This document shows, piece after piece, positions 59,092 to 64,000 of a stretch of 64,000 nt of DNA. Position numbers and translations under genes: made by a program. The stretch lies in the NCBI RefSeq assembly GCF_949628265.1, contig NC_088786.1:32695681-32759680 (forward strand). Direction: 5' to 3'. This DNA comes from Cloeon dipterum (Eukaryota; Arthropoda; Insecta; Ephemeroptera; Baetidae). Position 1 is the stretch's first letter. Each line of letters starts with the position of its first letter. Below the pieces are notes generated by a model, which saw only the letters and a list, made by a program, of their open reading frames with translations, did not search any database and was not told where the DNA came from.

Positions 59092-62000
59092 TTACGCCGA
59101 CTCTTCGTCTAAACTGGTCTTGGACAGTGCCAACAGGATCATGGTGAGCTCCTTCTTGCTGATCTTGCCGTCCTGGTTATAGTCGCAACCCCTGAGGATC
59201 GTCTCCTCAAACTCCTGCAGGTCCACGGCGTCGTAGTCCTGTGAAAACAATTAGATACTACTTGGGAGACGAACAGTATTGAGAAAATTACCTTTTTCAC
59301 GAGCTCGAGCAGGTCTTTGAGGAATCCACGCAGCTCCTCGTTCTCTATGGAACCATTGTTGTCCTGCAAATGGAAATAAACGGCTGTTTAACGGCTCGCG
59401 TCGCCATTATGCAAATCAATACCCTGTCGTAAAGGGCGAAGACTCTCTCGATGTCCTCCTTGGTGAGTTTGGTCGCGCCCTGCAAATGGAAAAAGAAATT
59501 TGTTTCCGCGCACGGCGTCACAATAAAGCGAGAAAAAGATCGGCTATTATTTTTTAGAATGATGTAGATCGTAAAAAATCTATTCGCATGCTTCGTTCGG
59601 GTGAAACTAAATCGATTCTAAAAGTACGCACGAAACCATATAATATATTTATATAGTATTTGAGATACAAGCAAAGTAATAAAACATGTGCTTTATTTAA
59701 ATCGAGTTTTAGGGATGCACTGCAAAAACGAGTAGAAATTTAGCCGGGTGACAACTTACGCTGATTCCTTCCTATGGAATCGCATCAGGGACCAGCACAC
59801 AACATTGAAAGGAGCAAGGGAAGAGACAGAAAAAGGAGAAATGAACACACGCGGTAGTAGAAAAAGTGGTGAAGAGAAGCGCACACAGGGCGTGAAATTC
59901 CCACGAGGAACACATATCAAGGGAGCTCACAGTGAGGTTAGATTGATTCTTTATACCTCTTTTTTGGATATATTAGGGTTTTAGAGAGATGTATTAAAGA
60001 AGCTGTGCGAATATGGTAGAGAGAAAATTGTGCTTTTAGAAGGAGAAATGAGAGCGGGCCGCAGTTTTATTTTTATCCCACACGGTTTAAAGGGCGGTGC
60101 AGAGCAGAGAAACACTATTTGAATTGTAGATTTGACGCCGACACTGACACACCAGTCACGAGACTGCAGCGCGCACCTCGCTTACCTTGAAGATCGACCT
60201 GCACAAGAAGTTCTCCCTCACGGGAAGCAACCTGCCGGAAAACATTTTATTTATTTAAATGTATGCTGGACGTTAGAGACGAGGTAATGTATTTTAATAA
60301 ATAAAGGAGACCGAGAAAAATTTCTTTCATGGTCGAGAGATGATACCAACATTTTATTTGGTAATTATTCCTGTGTCGTTTATGCCGGAAACAGAAAGTT
60401 GATTCATTTGAAGGCATGCAACCGGTATGTTTTGCAGGCGAAGCGGATTGCATAGCTACGAAATCTACAGGAGCTCTACTTTAAAGAGGATTGATAACTG
60501 GGAAACAATTGAAAATTAATCCTGCAACGGTTTGCTCCGAGCTTTTAAAGTCTTTAATGGTTTTTATGATAGAGTAAAACTTTAAACATACTCTGAAAGC
60601 TGATAAAATTTCCTTAATTTTTTGTTGATAAAGTTTTATTGCATCATTTTATGTTAAAAGTAAACGTTAGTTGAAAATGCGAAGCTCCGACTTATCTAAA
60701 ATATTAAATGAATAAAAATTGAGCATCACTCTTTTCACAGTAAAAAGTGCTTACAGGTCTGGGAAAGGAGTAAAGAAAAAAACCTACTTAGCCATTTCCG
60801 AGAGCTGCAAACGGCCGTCTTTATTAGCGTCGAACACTTGGAGCTGCAACAAAGAGCGTGCGAATGTAATATTATTACCTCTCGGAGAGACGCACACATA
60901 ATAAAGCAGCGCGCGTTATCAAAAACCAAATATCGCGAGGGATTTAATTCAGGTAGGGTGGTAAATTGGATCTCGTGAGAGCGCGTCTCGCGAGCCTTTT
61001 CTCACTGGCTCTCATTGGTGAAGCATAGGGGCAGGAAGAGCTTTTCTTTCGTTCGTGCACGCGGCGGGTGGGTCTGGCAATAAATCGTGCTCGCTTTTTC
61101 GCCACCTTTTGGCGCCGATCAATAGGGCGTGCGAGGGCGCCAAGGGCGGCAATGGGCACTCACCATGGTGTCGGTGTACTCAATCAGTTTATCTTCGGAC
61201 ACGTCGTTGATCTTCTTCGCCTCCCTCAACAAGTCACGCAGGAAGTTCTGAAAACCAACAAATCACTTCAGCTTTTGGCGCCTCCGAAAGCACCGGTAAT
61301 TAGAAAACGCTCCTTGACTTTGCAATGAAAGGGTAAAACGGTTCCTGAAAGACAAACTTGGTGACTTTTGCCTTCCTCCAAAGTATAGGCTCGTCAGGTT
61401 TTTGTAGTGAGATATATTTTTGTTATATTTTTACAATTTAAATACTTTAGAATCAACAAATTGATAGTGGTCACCTAGCTCCTAGATATTTGTAAAAAAT
61501 AAATTTAAAAAGGACAAAACTAGTGTGAGAAATAAGACGGAATATTTGGAAAAATTATCAAATCGAAATGTCGGGTTCTAGTCATCAGAGTTACAAAAAC
61601 TGCACAACGTTACACTCGTCCATGGGGTGCTTTTATAATTGTATAAAAATTGTGGAATTTTTCAGTTAACTTCTTGATTATGCAGGATTTTTCATTAAGA
61701 TTTTTCAAAACTACCGCATTCTATTAAAAATTCAATTTTCCTGTAGCCTTAGAAATGATTCCCAGGAAGAGCGTGCTGAAAATGTCATTTCTTTTAATAT
61801 GAAAAATAATCTGAATTTAATCTCCATCAGTCAAATGTGCTGAGTAAGACGTAGGACTGGAGTTTGCCGAGTCAGAGTTCAACAATAAGCTCTTCTTCTT
61901 CTGAATTGCCCTCTGCTATTCTTTTTTATTTGTCTGCATTGTGAATGTACATCATCGCCATGCTCTTTCGAGATCTACATGACGAAATTAGATCAGACAA

Positions 62001-63672
62001 GACGCAGAGCCGAGATCAAACAGGCGAAATCTGCCACCGCCCCGAATAATGCCCTTCCCTTGGGGCTTGGCAGACGGAAAGGGACGTTGCGTCGACACGA
62101 CAAGATCGATATTCCATTACGCGAGGCCAAATTAAATTCTTCTGGCCGCTCTTTTGATGTCAACTCGCGGCCAAGTCGTCAAGAGGGGGCAGATGACCTG
62201 CTGCTGCTGTTGGGCCGGGTCAAGAGGCCGCTTTCCGCCCACTCGACACGCTCGTTCAAGGGGACACTACTCGAGCCTTGTTAGTTTTGTCGACGGACAG
62301 CTGGATACATAATATAAATGTCCGCGAAATTGTGCAGTGTTTGCTTTTCTAGCTAATTAGAACAACGAGCACGTTCCAATCCGATTTTTGTCAGGGTGTG
62401 GCAAAAGGCCGGGCGAAAAATTGACAAAAAGCCTGTCTAGTGGTTTTTTCGGATAATTCGAGAAAGCCCCCTTTTCAACCATTGAATTTAAATGTGATTA
62501 AAAATAAGAGATTGAGAATACTAATTAAATTGCCGAACTTTTTCCTCGTCAGATTTCAAAATGTATTCTGTGAAAAATAAGCATCTTTTGGCGCTTACAT
62601 AAAGGATGCAAAAAATCGTTCTTGGGTGTCAAATTACTAATGACGAACGAAAGAATTTAAACTTGTTAACGTGTTTTTCACCTGGGAAAGAAATAAAAAT
62701 TAAAGGCTTTCAGATTTTACCTTAGCTACTATTTTAGATGAATCCATCATTTAAAAATATCATTTCATAAATTCGCAAAATTTTGGTAATGTGATCAGAA
62801 TATGAGTCAAAATTGCAGAACATTCCCAACGTCTAGAAAAAAACGGAACATTTCTTGCTGTTTCTACGGAAAAACCAGAAAGAAGGAAAAAACTGAAAAC
62901 CCTAATTTTTATTCAATGAATAGGATTTTGGTACCTTGAGCTCGTCAGCCTCAATGAATCCGCTGCCGTCCGTGTCGTACTCGCGCCAGATCTGCGGAAG
63001 AAGAGAATTATTATTCATTAAAGCGCGCGTCCGGTTCCTGCAAGAGAACTAACTGTATATATTCATACTTCAAAGAACGCTCCTTCCAACCCAATTTCCA
63101 GAGCAAACTTGCTGACAATCTCTCTTTCTCGTAATAATTAGTTTTCGCTCGAGTCAAAGAGAATTCAAATATGCTTCAAGCAAAAGGCGCGCTCGAGGCG
63201 ACGCAAATTGATTTCAGATTCGCCAGCAAAAACTTATGCACGATCAGGCCTGACTTTGCGAAAATTCGAGGCCTCACAGATGTTCTTATATATTTAGCTG
63301 AATTTGCGGCCCAGGATTTGATCATGCGGCACATTTTTTGCATCAGAAAAAGGACCGAATTTTCCTTTTTTGCCGAACAGGACTTGCGAAACGCATTTTA
63401 ATGAGCGATCAATTATGGCGGCGTGCCGGCGCCCATTCAAAGGCCTTAATTAAACCGTCGGCTTTTGCAAACACGTCAAAAGAGCTGAAATGAGTGTCGG
63501 CAGCTGCAAATGCCAGCCATTTCTTTCACATTTTTTTCCTCCTTATCAAGCGACCTTGCTGATGAAAAGCGACATTTTTGCTCACCTTCATGAACTCGAC
63601 GCTCGACTCGAGTGGGTTGTCAAAGCGGAAGAGCAGCAGGAAGTTCTCCTCCATGGGCAGCAGCTGCGCCAA
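59092..63672 (-). CDS. Cbp53E: Calbindin-32 type six-EF-hand protein (5' end outside window)
   Basis: Eight exons (minus): 63672-63586, 62991-62935, 61247-61164, 60843-60788, 60231-60186, 59479-59423, 59363-59292 and 59238-59092, phases consistent, 201 codons plus stop. The N-terminal exons (EF1 and the loop of EF2) lie off the right edge. The visible chain begins LAQLLPMEENFLLLFRFDNP. EF-hand loops: DTDGSGFIEADE (EF3), DANKDGRLQLSE (EF4), DRDNNGSIENEE (EF5) and DYNQDGKISKKE (EF6), each with the Asp at 1, Gly at 6 and Glu at 12 needed for calcium. Linkers FLRDLLREAKKINDVSEDKL, LLPVRENFLC and FLKDLLELVKK are almost those of Drosophila Calbindin 53E and vertebrate calretinin. Family role: cytosolic calcium buffer/sensor in neurons and muscle. 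It ends TSLDEESA. Confidence 0.95.
60844..61163. other. Intron of the calbindin gene
   Basis: 320-bp phase-0 intron with a G/C-richer centre than neighbouring introns. Nothing else recognised. Confidence 0.5.
61248..62934. other. Long intron of the calbindin gene
   Basis: 1687-bp phase-0 intron between DELK and NFLRDL. An open frame at 61979-62284 (101 residues, plus) is Arg/Ser-rich and resembles no family. No repeat recognised. Confidence 0.5.
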
Positions 63673-64000
63673 CTGCGAAAAGGCGCATTTTCGAACTTGA
63701 TGAAATACATTTTGAGGTGGTGGCACGTATATTTTTAAATAAATAAAAAAAACTACAAAAAATTCCGTCACGGAAAAAACTTAATCTAAAAGTAGAAAAT
63801 ACCCTGTCAGTAAGTTGATCAATTTCTTTATCTGGCTGTCTTTTTATTAAAAACATCACTTGGACTGTGATGTTATCCAGTCCATACCTCTCAAGCAATA
63901 ACTCTGACTATTTTTGCTTAAGTTCAAGTTAATGTTCAATTTTTGGAGAGTATAAAAAGGGTTTGAGAATTGAGATGCATGAAAATATGTAAATATATCT
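63673..64000. other. Calbindin intron reaching the right edge
   Basis: Upstream intron of the calbindin gene. A minus frame at 63898-63799 (DNITVQVMFLIKRQPDKEI) is followed by a donor-like GGTATTTT but does not resemble any calbindin exon, so it is not called. Confidence 0.4.

Noticed and set aside
63620-63898. 92-residue minus frame near the right edge as a calbindin exon
   Set aside because: The upper part is unlike any EF-hand sequence and is separated from the real exon by a TTCGCAG acceptor at 63673.

Overview
The window is nuclear DNA of an arthropod, almost certainly an insect. Genes have many short exons joined by GT-AG introns (mostly 50 to 300 bp, with multi-kb introns in one developmental gene), the background is AT-rich, and the encoded proteins match single-copy animal genes in their insect form. 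The species cannot be fixed from the sequence. All coding models below were built by hand from splice signals, reading phase and recognised protein families. Every complete model closes on a whole number of codons.

Layout. 1-625 (minus): 5' coding exons of stck/PINCH, continuing off the left edge. 4027-6078 (minus): a two-exon leucine-rich-repeat-like protein of unknown function, associated with two copies of a foldback element. 7805-20618 (minus): single-minded (sim), ten coding exons, 595 aa, with long repeat-containing introns. 20619-32202: 11.6 kb with no recognisable protein gene, probably the sim upstream region, carrying several non-autonomous transposons and scattered TGTGGGAA motifs. 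32203-34686 (plus): mitochondrial ferredoxin. 35416-36278 (minus): unrecognised small protein. 37222-39970 (plus): zw10. 40562-41424 (plus): BLOC-1 subunit 3. 42225-44102 (plus): SECIS-binding protein 2. 45021-50487 (minus): PWWP2-type chromatin protein. 50807-52191 (plus): sideroflexin-2, head to head with PWWP2. 52518-55738 (minus): PEX13. 59092-63672 (minus): calbindin-32 type EF-hand protein, continuing off the right edge.

The right half (32-56 kb) is a compact block of housekeeping genes (iron-sulfur redox, mitochondrial carrier, kinetochore/Golgi tether, lysosome-related organelle, selenocysteine decoding, chromatin, peroxisome import). They share no pathway; their closeness reflects a compact genome, not an operon. 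The left half is dominated by sim, a midline master regulator with the large non-coding surroundings expected of a developmental gene.

The least expected content is transposon-derived. I see several families of short non-autonomous elements, at least three with hAT-like termini and 8-bp target duplications. One is nested inside another repeat, and an undisrupted relative of the host repeat lies elsewhere in the window. No transposase is encoded here. I found no convincing new molecular system. The best protein-level leads are the unrecognised gene at 35.4-36.3 kb and the LRR-like gene at 4-6 kb.
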